A stretch of DNA of 34,417 nt, taken from positions 1-34,417 of the forward strand of contig CALVJT010000037.1 of NCBI GenBank assembly GCA_944332315.1, given 5' to 3'. How positions within the stretch are numbered: the stretch's first letter is position 1; each line of letters begins with the position of its first letter. Positions 1 through 7,965 of this stretch are shown piece by piece. The position numbers and the translations under genes were made by a program. Source of the stretch: an uncultured Clostridia bacterium. GTDB lineage: Bacteria; Bacillota; Clostridia; Christensenellales; UBA1242. The notes beneath the pieces were generated by a model, which was given only the letters and a program-made list of their open reading frames with translations, did not search any database and was not told the DNA's origin.

Positions 1-19
1 TTTATCAAGAAAAAAAAAA

Positions 20-33
20 GGGGGGGGGGGGGG
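20..33. repeat. Poly-G tract of 14 G preceded by 10 A
   Basis: Ten A (10-19) run straight into fourteen G (20-33), followed by T and GGG (35-37). The G-runs could form a G-quadruplex on the plus strand. The tract lies inside the frame that continues into the surface-protein gene, so a gain or loss of one G would shift that frame. A base-calling or assembly artefact cannot be excluded from sequence alone. Confidence 0.85.
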
Positions 34-34
34 T

Positions 35-61
35 GGGTAGATAGTTCTTATAGAACTACCC
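35..61. repeat. Inverted repeat next to the poly-G tract
   Basis: TAGTTCT (42-48) and AGAACTA (52-58) form a perfect 7-bp stem with a 3-base loop. GGG (35-37) and CCC (59-61) can extend it past a 4-base bulge. It directly follows the poly-G tract and lacks a T-run, so it is not an intrinsic terminator. It could be a recombination or protein-binding site; its function is unknown. Confidence 0.55.
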
Positions 62-585
62 AAAATGCAAATAATAATGGTGCAAACGCACAAACTAATA
101 GTATCATACAATCGAAATTAGATTGTCCTACACAATTGTGCGAAAACTACACAGCAAACATTTCAAAACTTTATAATAATCATGCTAAAAACATTGCTTA
201 TAAGTGCCAAAATAATGAGCAATCGCGCATAAATAATAGTAAAAACGCAGTAAATAATGCTCAAGGTGATGCGCACATATATGATTTTTCAGATAACGCG
301 AAAACTAGTATTAAAAGTGCTAAAAACTGCGCACATGAGGGTGTATACAAAGAGCAGTCGCGCGCAGATAAAGCAAAAAATGCAATAAACTGTGGCGATG
401 TTAGCAAGGGAATTTGCGTCAAGAACCAACTACTAAATATAGGGGATGCCGAAAATGCTAGATATATAAATAAGGCGAACTTACAAAAACATACAAACAT
501 AAAATTTAATAAAAAAGATAAATATGCACAAACTACTTTAACTAGACTTGCAGGCGACAAGTGCATAGGTAAAGGAGCGATGTAT

Positions 586-3500
586 ATGAATCTAAAAAAC
601 AAAGTTACAAACAAAATAAACAATAAAGCACTATCTACATATAAAGAAACCGTGCAACACAAACACGCTACATTATCTATCCTAATGTGGCTTTTAGCAA
701 TTTGCATAAGCTTAACTATGCTAATAATGTTGCCAACAACAAACTACAAAACAAACACAATGGCAATAGGCACAGCAGGTGAACCTTACACAATAGATAG
801 TGCAACTGACTTTACGGCATTTGCAAATAAGACTGGTGAATTTGCTGGCACATGGAGTTCTACAAACTCAAACAATTATTTTTTGTTGACTCAAAATATA
901 ATATTGAATAACACATCTTGGTCAGGTATAAGTGGTTTTTATGGGCATTTTGATGGCGGTGGACACACCATAACATTTTCACAACCCATTGTGATGAGTA
1001 CAAGTGGGACAACGCAATGTGGCTTATTTTCCTCCATAAATAGTGGGAGCATTTCTAACCTCAATGTAAATTGGCTTGGAGGAGTAACGAAATCAGATGG
1101 TTGGCATGCTTATTTTGGTGGAATAGTTATCACTGCAACTGGTAGTGAAAATAATACTATTATTATTGATAATTGCTGTGCATATGGAAATATAGACCTA
1201 AATGTTGGCTACGAAGCTGATATTGGAATAGGGGGCATTGTTTCTAGCGCCAATCAATATGTTACAATTAAAAATTGTAGCAATTATTCTACTTTAGCAG
1301 CTTCTAACGGCAATGATGCGTCATTTAGCATAGGTGGAATATCGGGTAATGGTGGCATTATTAGCAATTGTTATAATTATGGTACTATAAATGCTAACCC
1401 AGCAGGAGATACTGGAAATAGTTATGTAGCAGGTATAGTTTCTACGAATAGTTCCATTGTAAGTTATTGTTATAATTATGCTAATGTTTATTCGAGTGGA
1501 TTCTATGTTTATGTGGGGGGTATTGCTGGCAGTACTTGCGAAATAAATTATTGTGTAAATATTGGCGACATTACTGGAGAGTCTAGCTATTGGCCTTGTG
1601 TTGGTGGAATTATAGGTTCTGGAGGCACTATAAGATATAGTTATAATTTGGGCAATATTTCAAGCATTAGCAAGAAAACAACATATTCTGGCGGTATAGC
1701 AGGTACTGATGCAATGGTACAAAATTGCTTTAATGCTGGTGAAGTATTGGCACAAAGTAGTGGTATAGCGTGGGGCACTCCTTATGCTGGGGGAATATCC
1801 GGTTCTGGAGGCATTATAATCAATTCTTATAATATAGGCAATGTAACTGCCTTATATACATTTTCTGAAACCTACTACAATATAAATGGAGCAGCTGGAG
1901 GAATTATGGGAAACATGTCCAGTACTAGCAATTCTATACAAAATTGTTTTAGCGCTTTAGGCACGATATCAGCAACATCACCAGATTTTGATGAGCAAGA
2001 AACGGTTGGCGGAATTGTTGGCTATGTTTCAAATGCAGGAACAGTGAATAATTGCATTTATGATAGTAGCACATTAGATACATCGGATGCAACAATTGTT
2101 GAACAAGGGTCACCAGTTGATAATTTAACAAGTAGTATAGCGGGCGAAGCAAATATTGCTTATTTTACAAGTACTTGGCAGAGTACATGGGATATTGCGG
2201 CTAAAGAAAACTTTGAGCGAGATGATAGTGGAGTTTCTCAGAGTGACGCCCTTTGGACAATTGCGGATGGTATAAACAATGGGTTCCCAATTTTTACTAC
2301 ATCTTATGAGTACTATGACATATCAAATATAAACCTACAAGGCGATGGCTCAGCAGATAATCCATATTTAATAAACAATGCAACCGACCTAAAAGAGTTT
2401 GCGATGGGCACAAATGCAAGCGGTAGCAACTACTGGGGTGCAAGTGATAGTTTAGTTTATGCTGTATTAGCGGATGACATAGAGTACAAAGACTCTTGGT
2501 CTCCAATCGGCGTAGATAGTACAAATGCCTTTTATGGGGTATTTAATGGAAATGGTCACGAAATTACTTTTACCAATAACATTGCATTAAATAGCCAATA
2601 TGGAGGACTGTTTGGGTATACTAATACTGGCTCAGTCATTCAAAATATTGGTGTGAATTGGAAAACAGGATTAGTAGTCAGCAATAGTAGCGGAGATGCT
2701 TATGCGGGTGGCATAGTAGGTTATGCAGATGCAACAATAAGTAGCTGTAATACCAGTGGTGCTGTTTCTAGTAAAGGTAGTGCAAGAGCTTATGCTGGTG
2801 GTATTGCAGGAACTGGTAACGGGACATCACCAATAACAAATTGTTATAATACTGCAAGCATAAGTGCATCTACTATTGAGGGGGCTAGTTCAAATCCCTT
2901 TGCAAGGCTGACCGCTACTGCTGGGGGTATTGTAGGTCTTTATAACTCTCAACAAGAAATTAATAAATGCTATAACACTGGTTCAATTAATGCTAAAACA
3001 CAAATTGGCGGTATTAGAGGGGCTTACTCAGCCGCTGGCGGTATAGTGGGGGAAGAGATGGAGGCAACTGTTATAAACTGCTATAACACAGGTACATTAT
3101 ATTCGGAAAGTAGTTCAGCAGATGCGGGCGGAATTATAGGTAGGGCTCATGGAACTATTATCAAATGCTATAATTTAGGGCATATCAGCTCCAAAAATAT
3201 AGGCGGCACAGGAATGACGGGGGCGTATTCAGGCGGTATAGCTGGTGATAGTTTTGCAACTATTACAAATTGTTTTAGTGTAGTGGAGTCAGCGGATGCT
3301 ATTTCTGCAACAGGCAGTACAACATATGTAGGCGGTTTAGTTGGCTCACATGATACAGGGTCTACTGTTAGTGCAAGTTACTATGATGTTGCTCCTACAA
3401 ATAGCAATAATGATGTAGGTTCTTTGCAAACTAATTTAGCACAACTTGTCAAAGTTCAAACTAATTACGAAAATGGAACATTGTGGAGTAGTGCAGATGC

Positions 3501-4173
3501 TAATGCTTGGAATTTTTCTGCTGTTTGGGGCATAAATGCGGATATAAATGATGGCTTGCCTGTTTTAAGGGTATTTTACCCAGTAGATTATGTTGTAACT
3601 TATCAGTACGATAGCACTGGAGAAAATGTCGACCAGCCTAACGTTGTAATAAACTTTCAAACATTATTTGATGGTTCGGCACCTTATACTCTTACTTTAG
3701 AGGGTGATGATTTGTTTACGCGGGAGGGCTACTTCTACTCGCAGTGGACAAATGGTAGCACTCTAACATATACAGTATCTCAAGAAATTTCAGTCACCGA
3801 AAGCTTAACACTTTATCCAGTTTGGGATAGTTTGGCTGTGGAATTTACTATTCAATTTAATAGTAGTGATACTGCTAGTAGTGTAGGCAACATATTTGTA
3901 TATATTGTAGCAGGCGATGCAATTTTGCAGCAGGGTATGCTGGGCAATGGTGCAACATTTAATGTTTCAGTAGAGCCAGCAGCGCAAGTATCCGTTATAG
4001 TGACGGGCGGATATATGACAAACATAACGCTAACGGGTGACGATGGCACACAAGTAGGCAATAAGTTTGAGTTAAATATGTCTGCAATTACAAGTAATGA
4101 TGCAGTTACTATCACCTACACCGTAACCGCTCCATCTAGTGGTTCAAACTTTAACAACTCAATTGTAATATAA
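586..4173 (+). CDS. Large secreted or surface protein with GLUG-type repeats and an InlB-like beta domain
   Basis: The protein has 1195 residues from ATG 586, chosen because AAAGGAG at 571-577 sits 8 bases upstream; ATG 580 is too close to it. A basic N-terminus leads to one hydrophobic segment (about 28-50) that reads as a signal peptide or anchor. Two blocks follow, beginning near 61 and 585. Each opens with a strand-rich module containing FDGGGHTI or FNGNGHEI, then many GGI(A/V)G turns alternating with NCYNxG units, as in GLUG-motif proteins; such repeats usually form beta-helices. Residues about 1000-1083 look like an InlB B-repeat ending LYPVWDS, and a last beta domain follows. I see no LPXTG motif or C-terminal membrane segment. 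Adhesion or host-surface interaction is inferred from the family. The frame is open upstream to base 1, so a longer product is possible. Confidence 0.8.
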   Translation: MNLKNKVTNKINNKALSTYKETVQHKHATLSILMWLLAICISLTMLIMLPTTNYKTNTMAIGTAGEPYTIDSATDFTAFANKTGEFAGTWSSTNSNNYFLLTQNIILNNTSWSGISGFYGHFDGGGHTITFSQPIVMSTSGTTQCGLFSSINSGSISNLNVNWLGGVTKSDGWHAYFGGIVITATGSENNTIIIDNCCAYGNIDLNVGYEADIGIGGIVSSANQYVTIKNCSNYSTLAASNGNDASFSIGGISGNGGIISNCYNYGTINANPAGDTGNSYVAGIVSTNSSIVSYCYNYANVYSSGFYVYVGGIAGSTCEINYCVNIGDITGESSYWPCVGGIIGSGGTIRYSYNLGNISSISKKTTYSGGIAGTDAMVQNCFNAGEVLAQSSGIAWGTPYAGGISGSGGIIINSYNIGNVTALYTFSETYYNINGAAGGIMGNMSSTSNSIQNCFSALGTISATSPDFDEQETVGGIVGYVSNAGTVNNCIYDSSTLDTSDATIVEQGSPVDNLTSSIAGEANIAYFTSTWQSTWDIAAKENFERDDSGVSQSDALWTIADGINNGFPIFTTSYEYYDISNINLQGDGSADNPYLINNATDLKEFAMGTNASGSNYWGASDSLVYAVLADDIEYKDSWSPIGVDSTNAFYGVFNGNGHEITFTNNIALNSQYGGLFGYTNTGSVIQNIGVNWKTGLVVSNSSGDAYAGGIVGYADATISSCNTSGAVSSKGSARAYAGGIAGTGNGTSPITNCYNTASISASTIEGASSNPFARLTATAGGIVGLYNSQQEINKCYNTGSINAKTQIGGIRGAYSAAGGIVGEEMEATVINCYNTGTLYSESSSADAGGIIGRAHGTIIKCYNLGHISSKNIGGTGMTGAYSGGIAGDSFATITNCFSVVESADAISATGSTTYVGGLVGSHDTGSTVSASYYDVAPTNSNNDVGSLQTNLAQLVKVQTNYENGTLWSSADANAWNFSAVWGINADINDGLPVLRVFYPVDYVVTYQYDSTGENVDQPNVVINFQTLFDGSAPYTLTLEGDDLFTREGYFYSQWTNGSTLTYTVSQEISVTESLTLYPVWDSLAVEFTIQFNSSDTASSVGNIFVYIVAGDAILQQGMLGNGATFNVSVEPAAQVSVIVTGGYMTNITLTGDDGTQVGNKFELNMSAITSNDAVTITYTVTAPSSGSNFNNSIVI

Positions 4174-4570
4174 ATAGAGAATTATATTATTTGTCAAATA
4201 AATAAGTTTATCTATTCTGCCCTGCGCGTAAGCGAGTAAGATATGTGAATAAAAAAAAATTAGATAAACTCAATCACTTGCCACATGGTGGCAAAAATTA
4301 AATTTGTTAATATTATTGATGTCGAACATTTTTGTGGTCGTTTGATTTAGGCATAAAAACGATAAAAGATAAAACAAATAAAAATCAAAAACATATTCTT
4401 AAACTATTAAACATACTAAAAAATACTATTTTGTAAAAACAACTATTGTGTTAAACAATAGATCACCTAACAAATTAAGCATCACTCCTTTTCGCTTGTA
4501 AATAGGTATATAAAATCTAAAAGTCTAAAAAACAATCACAAAAAGGTTTAACATTATAATATTAAATATA

Positions 4571-4602
4571 GAGTTAGCAAACAAACTATGTTTTGCTGAC
4601 TC
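4571..4602. repeat. Hairpin immediately upstream of the terminator
   Basis: GAGTTAGCAAA (4571-4581) pairs with TTTGCTGACTC (4592-4602): 11 positions with one G-T wobble and a 10-base loop. It lies three bases before the terminator stem at 4606, so the two could act as a tandem termination or processing element. Its function is not known. Confidence 0.55.
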
Positions 4603-4605
4603 CAC

Positions 4606-4639
4606 AAAATAGATAGCAAGTTTTTGCTATCTATTTTTT
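4606..4639 (+). terminator. Strong intrinsic terminator before the ribosomal operon
   Basis: AAAATAGATAGCAA (4606-4619) and TTGCTATCTATTTT (4624-4637) make a perfect 14-bp stem with a GTTT loop, with T continuing to 4639. It would stop transcripts arriving from the surface-protein side. The A-rich left arm means it could also work on the minus strand. It insulates the S10 promoter downstream. Confidence 0.8.
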
Positions 4640-4659
4640 AGTGGTTCTATAATATTCGT

Positions 4660-4671
4660 GGGGGGGGGGGG
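4660..4671. repeat. Poly-G tract of 12 G in the intergenic region
   Basis: This is an uninterrupted run of twelve G, 21 bases after the terminator T-run and about 300 bases before the rpsJ promoter. With the 14-G run at 20-33 it brackets the surface-protein gene. No coding frame crosses it, so slippage would act on DNA or RNA structure, not on a reading frame. Confidence 0.85.
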
Positions 4672-4793
4672 TATCAAAAATTAAGCGAAAAGAGCTTAGC
4701 AAAAGTTTGAATCTATAACTCACTATACCACCATTAATAATAAAGAACTTTTTTAGTTAAGTGAGTTTAGCAATTTCTTTTTGTTCATAATAA

Positions 4794-4933
4794 GCACCAT
4801 AGTAAAATGCGCATAAACTATGGAAAGGTGCTAGGGGAATATGAGGTGGCAACTGATACTGTGCAGAGGGGTAACTATTATTTTGTGGCTGAATTTATGC
4901 CTATGTATTAGGGCAAGTTTAAGCCCACAAAAT
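4794..4933 (+). ncRNA. Candidate structured RNA, family not recognised
   Basis: The 5' part folds as GCA(C) 4794-4797 with GTGC 4828-4831 and CCATAG with CTATGG (to 4802 and from 4818), around a loop holding the palindrome ATGCGCAT. The 3' part has a perfect 9-bp helix ATTTTGTGG (4880-4888) with CCACAAAAT (4925-4933), extended by CT/AG, and an inner TGCC/GGCA hairpin (4898-4901, 4912-4915). A G-rich linker joins them. I compared it by eye with SRP RNA, RNase P, tmRNA, cobalamin, SAM and TPP motifs and found no match. It ends before the rpsJ promoter, so it would be a separate transcript. The strand is uncertain, and no clear promoter or terminator was found. Confidence 0.35.
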
Positions 4934-4969
4934 ACTATAAAAATAAGTAAAAAAAGTTGTGTAAAACTG

Positions 4970-4998
4970 TTGACAAAAAAATTAGAATAAGATATAAT
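4970..4998 (+). promoter_or_regulatory. Consensus sigma-A promoter of the S10 ribosomal operon
   Basis: TTGACA (4970-4975), a 17-base spacer and TATAAT (4993-4998) match both housekeeping consensus boxes perfectly. Transcription should start near 5005, about 200 bases before rpsJ. This is the strongest promoter in the window and suits a ribosomal protein operon. Confidence 0.9.
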
Positions 4999-5004
4999 AA
5001 GAAC

Positions 5005-5206
5005 ACTGTGAATGGGATGAAGTTGGAAGTTACTGCTAAAATACTCGTTTTAGCAGAGAATTTCAATGGACAAATGTCTAGAAAAATTTAGGCGACTAGC
5101 TCAATAAATATTTTTATTTTTTTTAATTCACAGATAGATACACACGGGCAAGTGTATTAAAAATAAAATATTAGCCAAAATTGAGTTAGGTATAGGAGGA
5201 ATTTAT
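5005..5206 (+). promoter_or_regulatory. Structured 5' leader of the rpsJ operon (candidate ribosomal-protein autoregulatory leader)
   Basis: CTGTGAAT (5006-5013), at the predicted RNA 5' end, pairs perfectly with ATTCACAG (5126-5133). Inside lies a 9-bp hairpin, CTGCTAAAA (5033-5041) with TTTTAGCAG (5048-5056), and a T-rich run (about 5110-5124) ending just before the closing arm. ATACAC/GTGTAT (near 5136-5155) can form another small hairpin. A 5'-terminal long-range helix plus a T-run suggests attenuation. In E. coli the S10 leader is controlled by L4, but no similarity to that leader is claimed. The rpsJ SD site AGGAGGA is at 5194-5200. Confidence 0.55.
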
Positions 5207-5515
5207 ATGGCATCAACAAAAATAAGAATCAAGTTGAAGTCTTTTGACCACAACTTGATTGATGCGGCTGCTAACAAAATAGTAGATGCCGCTCAAAAAT
5301 CGGGCGCACAGGTTTCAGGCCCGATACCACTTCCTACGCAAAAAGAAGTGGTTACAATCATAAGGAGCCCATTTAAGTACAAGGACTCTCGTGAGCAATT
5401 TGAAATCAGAACACACAAACGCTTGATTGATATCTACAGTCCGTCATCAAAGGTAGTTGACAGCTTAACTAGAATTGAGTTGCCGGCTGGCGTTGATATC
5501 AAGATAAAGCTCTAA
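5207..5515 (+). CDS. rpsJ: 30S ribosomal protein S10
   Basis: S10 belongs to the 30S head, and in other bacteria it also joins the NusB antitermination complex. The 102-residue product has the normal family length. It shows the N-terminal [11 protein letters not shown] strand, [13 protein letters not shown] in the extended loop region, and the [11 protein letters not shown] segment near residues 67-78. ATG 5207 follows AGGAGGA at a normal distance. As in most Firmicutes it is the first gene of the S10 cluster, 19 bases before rplC. Confidence 0.97.
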   Translation: MASTKIRIKLKSFDHNLIDAAANKIVDAAQKSGAQVSGPIPLPTQKEVVTIIRSPFKYKDSREQFEIRTHKRLIDIYSPSSKVVDSLTRIELPAGVDIKIKL

Positions 5516-5534
5516 ATTTTAGAAGGAGAGAATT

Positions 5535-6167
5535 ATGGAAAAAGCAATTTTAGGAAAAAAATTGGGTATGACTCAAGTATTTGCTGATAACGGCACTGTA
5601 ATACCAGTTACAGTTATTCAAGCGGGCCCGTGTTTTGTTGCTCAAATAAAAACTGTTGAGAGCGATGGCTACAATGCTATAGTAGTTGGCTTTGAAGATA
5701 AGAAAGAAAAACTTGTAAATAAGCCAGAAATGGGTCTATTCAAAAAAGCTGAAATCACACCAAAGCGTTACTTGCGCGAATTCCGCGTTGACAATGCAAG
5801 CGATTATAAAGTTGGGCAAGAAATTACTTGCGATATCTTTAATGCTGATGAGCTTGTCGATGCAAGCGCGGTAAGCAAAGGTCACGGATTTAGCGGTATG
5901 ATTAAAAGATGGGGTGCTCATCACCAACGCAACACTCACGGTGGCAACAAGGTACATAGAGCTGTAGGTTCACTCGGCGCTTCTACCGCAGTTGCAAGAG
6001 TGCGTCCCGGCCGTCATATGCCAGGGCAATATGGTAATGTGCGCAAAACCATACTTAATCTAAAAGTAGTAAAAGTCGATAAGGAACGCAATTTGATTTT
6101 AGTCAAAGGTGCGGTACCGGGCGCTCGTGGTGCATTGGTCACCTTGAGGGATGCGGTAAAGGCATAA
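5535..6167 (+). CDS. rplC: 50S ribosomal protein L3
   Basis: L3 is an early-assembling 50S protein that binds 23S rRNA near the peptidyl transferase centre. The 210-residue product opens with the family hallmark ILGKKLGMTQVF and keeps the GHGFSGMIKRWG and NTHGGNKVHRAVGSLGA stretches of the internal loop, followed by PGRHMPGQYG. The tip of this loop (RWGAHHQRNTHGG) looks more divergent than the usual family sequence, but nothing suggests a broken gene. ATG 5535 has AAGGAG upstream, and rplD follows 13 bases after the stop. Confidence 0.97.
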   Translation: MEKAILGKKLGMTQVFADNGTVIPVTVIQAGPCFVAQIKTVESDGYNAIVVGFEDKKEKLVNKPEMGLFKKAEITPKRYLREFRVDNASDYKVGQEITCDIFNADELVDASAVSKGHGFSGMIKRWGAHHQRNTHGGNKVHRAVGSLGASTAVARVRPGRHMPGQYGNVRKTILNLKVVKVDKERNLILVKGAVPGARGALVTLRDAVKA

Positions 6168-6180
6168 GGAGATTATCACT

Positions 6181-6807
6181 ATGGCAAAAATAGATGTTTA
6201 TGACCAAACCGGCGCAAAAGCGGGCACAATGACACTAAACGATGCAGTGTTTGGCGCAGAATATAACGAGCCACTCATTCATCAAGTTGTAAAGGCATAC
6301 CTAGCAAATCAGCGCCAAGGCACAAAGAGTGCTTTAACCCGCAGTGAAGTGCGTGGGCATGCTAAAAAACCATGGCGCCAAAAAGGCACAGGTCGTGCGC
6401 GCCACGGTTCTACCAAGGGGCCACAATGGAGAGGCGGTGGAGTTGTATTTGCTCCAAAGCCACGCGATTTTTCTCAAAAAATCAATAAGCAGATGAGAAG
6501 GGCTGCATTCATAAGCGCAATTAGTACCAAACTTGCTGAAAACAACATCATTGTGCTTAAAGACCTAAAACTTGAAGCACCTAAAACAAAGCTCATGAAA
6601 AAGGTTCTAGATGATCTAAAGCTCAACAAGAGTGTGCTACTTGTAGTTAAAGGATATGATGAAACTGTTGATAGAGCTAGCAGAAACATACCTAAAGTTA
6701 GTATGTGCGATAGCGACTTATTAAATGTTTATCAAATAGTGGCTACAAACAAATTGGTCATCACTCAAGATGCAATAAAATCTATTGAGGAGGCTTATAA
6801 GGCATAA
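6181..6807 (+). CDS. rplD: 50S ribosomal protein L4
   Basis: L4 lines part of the 50S exit tunnel; in E. coli it also represses the S10 operon, so it is a plausible regulator of the leader at 5005-5206 (inference). The 208-residue product keeps the long tunnel loop with [34 protein letters not shown] (shown here only as its key words [14 protein letters not shown] and [12 protein letters not shown]). The start ATG 6181 follows AAGGAG. The stop overlaps the rplW start as TAATG. Confidence 0.97.
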   Translation: MAKIDVYDQTGAKAGTMTLNDAVFGAEYNEPLIHQVVKAYLANQRQGTKSALTRSEVRGHAKKPWRQKGTGRARHGSTKGPQWRGGGVVFAPKPRDFSQKINKQMRRAAFISAISTKLAENNIIVLKDLKLEAPKTKLMKKVLDDLKLNKSVLLVVKGYDETVDRASRNIPKVSMCDSDLLNVYQIVATNKLVITQDAIKSIEEAYKA

Positions 6808-7115
6808 TGAACGCTTACGATATTATTAAAAAACCGCTTTTATCCGAAAAGACTTATGGCGATTTTCCTAACAAAAAATATTGGTTTATTGTGGATAAAT
6901 CTGCTACTAAAGTGGATATTAAAAATGCGGTAGAAAAGATTTTTAATGTTAAAGTACAAAAAGTTACCACGGCTGTTATGCCGGGTAAACCTAAAACTCA
7001 AAGAGTAAATGGTGGTAGAAAGTCGATAGACACTAAGACAAGCGAATACAAAAAGGCTTGCGTTGTGTTGACAAAGGACAGCAAGGCTATAGAATTCTTT
7101 GAGAGTTTGAGTTAA
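6807..7115 (+). CDS. rplW: 50S ribosomal protein L23
   Basis: L23 lies at the tunnel exit and docks trigger factor and SRP. The 102-residue protein has the typical beginning YDIIKKPLLSEK, the VDKSATKVDIKNAVEKIF helix region, and the basic loop PGKPKTQRVNGGRKS. The start ATG 6807 shares its A with the rplD stop; the nearest SD-like sequence (GAGGAGG 6786-6792) is about 14 bases away, so it probably depends on translational coupling to rplD. Confidence 0.96.
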   Translation: MNAYDIIKKPLLSEKTYGDFPNKKYWFIVDKSATKVDIKNAVEKIFNVKVQKVTTAVMPGKPKTQRVNGGRKSIDTKTSEYKKACVVLTKDSKAIEFFESLS

Positions 7116-7132
7116 GGAAGGAGGAATAGAAA

Positions 7133-7957
7133 ATGGCAGTTAAAAGACATAATCCGACTACTCCGTCAATGCGTTTTGTTGTTACTTCTTCCTTCGAAGA
7201 AATCACAAAAAAGACGCCGGAAAAGTCCTTGCTAGCACCTAAGAAAAAGCGTGCCGGCAGAAATAATCAAGGCAGAATAACTGTGCGCCATCATGGCGGT
7301 GGAAATAAGCAACACTACAGAATCATCGATTTTAAGAGAAATAAAGATGATGTTAAGGCAAAGGTTGTTTCAATTGAATATGATCCTAACCGCTCTGCGT
7401 ATATTGCTTTGCTACAATATGTAGATGGCGAAAAGAGATACATTCTTGCGCCTCTTGGCTTGCAAGTTAATGCAGAAGTTATGAGCGGTGAGAATGCTGA
7501 AATAAAAGTTGGCAACGCATTGCCACTATCAAAAATACCAGTTGGTTCTATAGTGCACAACATTGAATTGCACCCTGGCCGTGGCGGACAATTTGCTCGT
7601 TCGGCAGGAATATCTGCTCGTTTAATGGCAAAAGAGGGCAATTATGCTACTCTTAAAATGCCATCAGGCGAAATGAGAATGGTGCTTGCAAGTTGTCGAG
7701 CAACGCTTGGGCAAGTTGGCAATATAGATCACTCAAATACAAAAGTCGGCAAGGCGGGCGCAAATCGCCACAGAGGCATTCGTCCTACAGTGCGCGGTTC
7801 TGCGATGAACCCTGTAGATCACCCTCATGGGGGTGGTGAAGGTAAGGCTCCAATAGGTAGAACACATCCATTGACACCTTGGGGCAAACCTGCATTGGGC
7901 TTAAAGACTCGCAAGAAAACAAAATCCAACAGATTAATTGTTAAAAGGGCTAAATAG
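7133..7957 (+). CDS. rplB: 50S ribosomal protein L2
   Basis: L2 is a core 50S protein needed for subunit joining and for the peptidyl transferase centre. The 274 residues match family length. It shows [18 protein letters not shown] near the N-terminus, the central SH3-like region with [14 protein letters not shown], and the conserved C-terminal [13 protein letters not shown] with the histidine cluster. ATG 7133 follows AAGGAGG. It ends 8 bases before rpsS. Confidence 0.98.
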   Translation: MAVKRHNPTTPSMRFVVTSSFEEITKKTPEKSLLAPKKKRAGRNNQGRITVRHHGGGNKQHYRIIDFKRNKDDVKAKVVSIEYDPNRSAYIALLQYVDGEKRYILAPLGLQVNAEVMSGENAEIKVGNALPLSKIPVGSIVHNIELHPGRGGQFARSAGISARLMAKEGNYATLKMPSGEMRMVLASCRATLGQVGNIDHSNTKVGKAGANRHRGIRPTVRGSAMNPVDHPHGGGEGKAPIGRTHPLTPWGKPALGLKTRKKTKSNRLIVKRAK

Positions 7958-7965
7958 GTGACAAT

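Larger units (their letters stand above)
1..585 (+). other. Open reading frame continuing left of the surface-protein start (possible N-terminal extension or fused upstream gene)
   Basis: Read in the same frame as the downstream surface protein, this stretch has no stop codon back to base 1, so the frame leaves the window on the left. The first in-frame TTG is at 136, but no SD site precedes it. The translation is rich in Asn, Lys and Ala with scattered Cys. It contains two related segments, near 217 and 352, both beginning Glu-Gln-Ser-Arg and followed by Lys-Asn-Ala-(Val/Ile)-Asn; some of their differences are synonymous (caa/cag, aac/aat), as expected of translated sequence. The poly-G run at 20-33 lies in this frame. 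It may belong to a longer protein, to an upstream gene, or to a chance-open AT-rich spacer. I recognise no domain. Confidence 0.4.
4174..4969. other. Non-coding region of about 800 bp, rich in inverted repeats
   Basis: No convincing gene is present. Going right I see: a 10-bp perfect inverted repeat (AGTTTATCTA 4205-4214, TAGATAAACT 4261-4270) enclosing 46 bases; a tight hairpin TTGCCAC-ATG-GTGGCAA (4278-4294); tandem hairpins ending in a terminator (4571-4639); a 12-G run (4660-4671); an 8-bp inverted repeat (AACTCACT 4717-4724, AGTGAGTT 4760-4767); and the folded block 4794-4933. The density of pairings is well above that of the other intergenic gaps here. Confidence 0.6.

Noticed and set aside
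261..707. Minus-strand hydrophobic frame of 148 codons
   Set aside because: It is antisense to the N-terminal part of the surface-protein frame; its Leu/Phe-rich composition is what Lys/Asn-rich codons give when read backwards, and no SD or family was found.
1320..3360. Short recurring units inside the surface gene as a CRISPR or satellite array
   Set aside because: The units are imperfect, in frame and vary at synonymous positions; they encode protein repeats (GGIxG / NCYNxG).
4205..4270. 10-bp inverted repeat after the surface gene as a terminator
   Set aside because: The loop is 46 bases and no T-run follows, so it is unlikely to terminate; listed only as a repeat in the spacer.
4323..4342. 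CGAAC-like sequence as a LexA (SOS) box
   Set aside because: The right half (GTGGTCG) does not mirror the left half, so the required palindrome is missing.
4426..4482. Minus-strand 18-codon frame (MLNLLGDLLFNTIVVFTK) after AAGGAG
   Set aside because: The SD is only two bases from the ATG, there is no promoter, and short AT-rich frames of this length are expected by chance, although the peptide is amphipathic-looking.
4827..4880. Cobalamin riboswitch or SRP RNA in the G-rich linker
   Set aside because: Words such as GGGGAAT and GGTG resemble parts of these families, but the B12 box and the SRP GGAA-loop domain are absent downstream.
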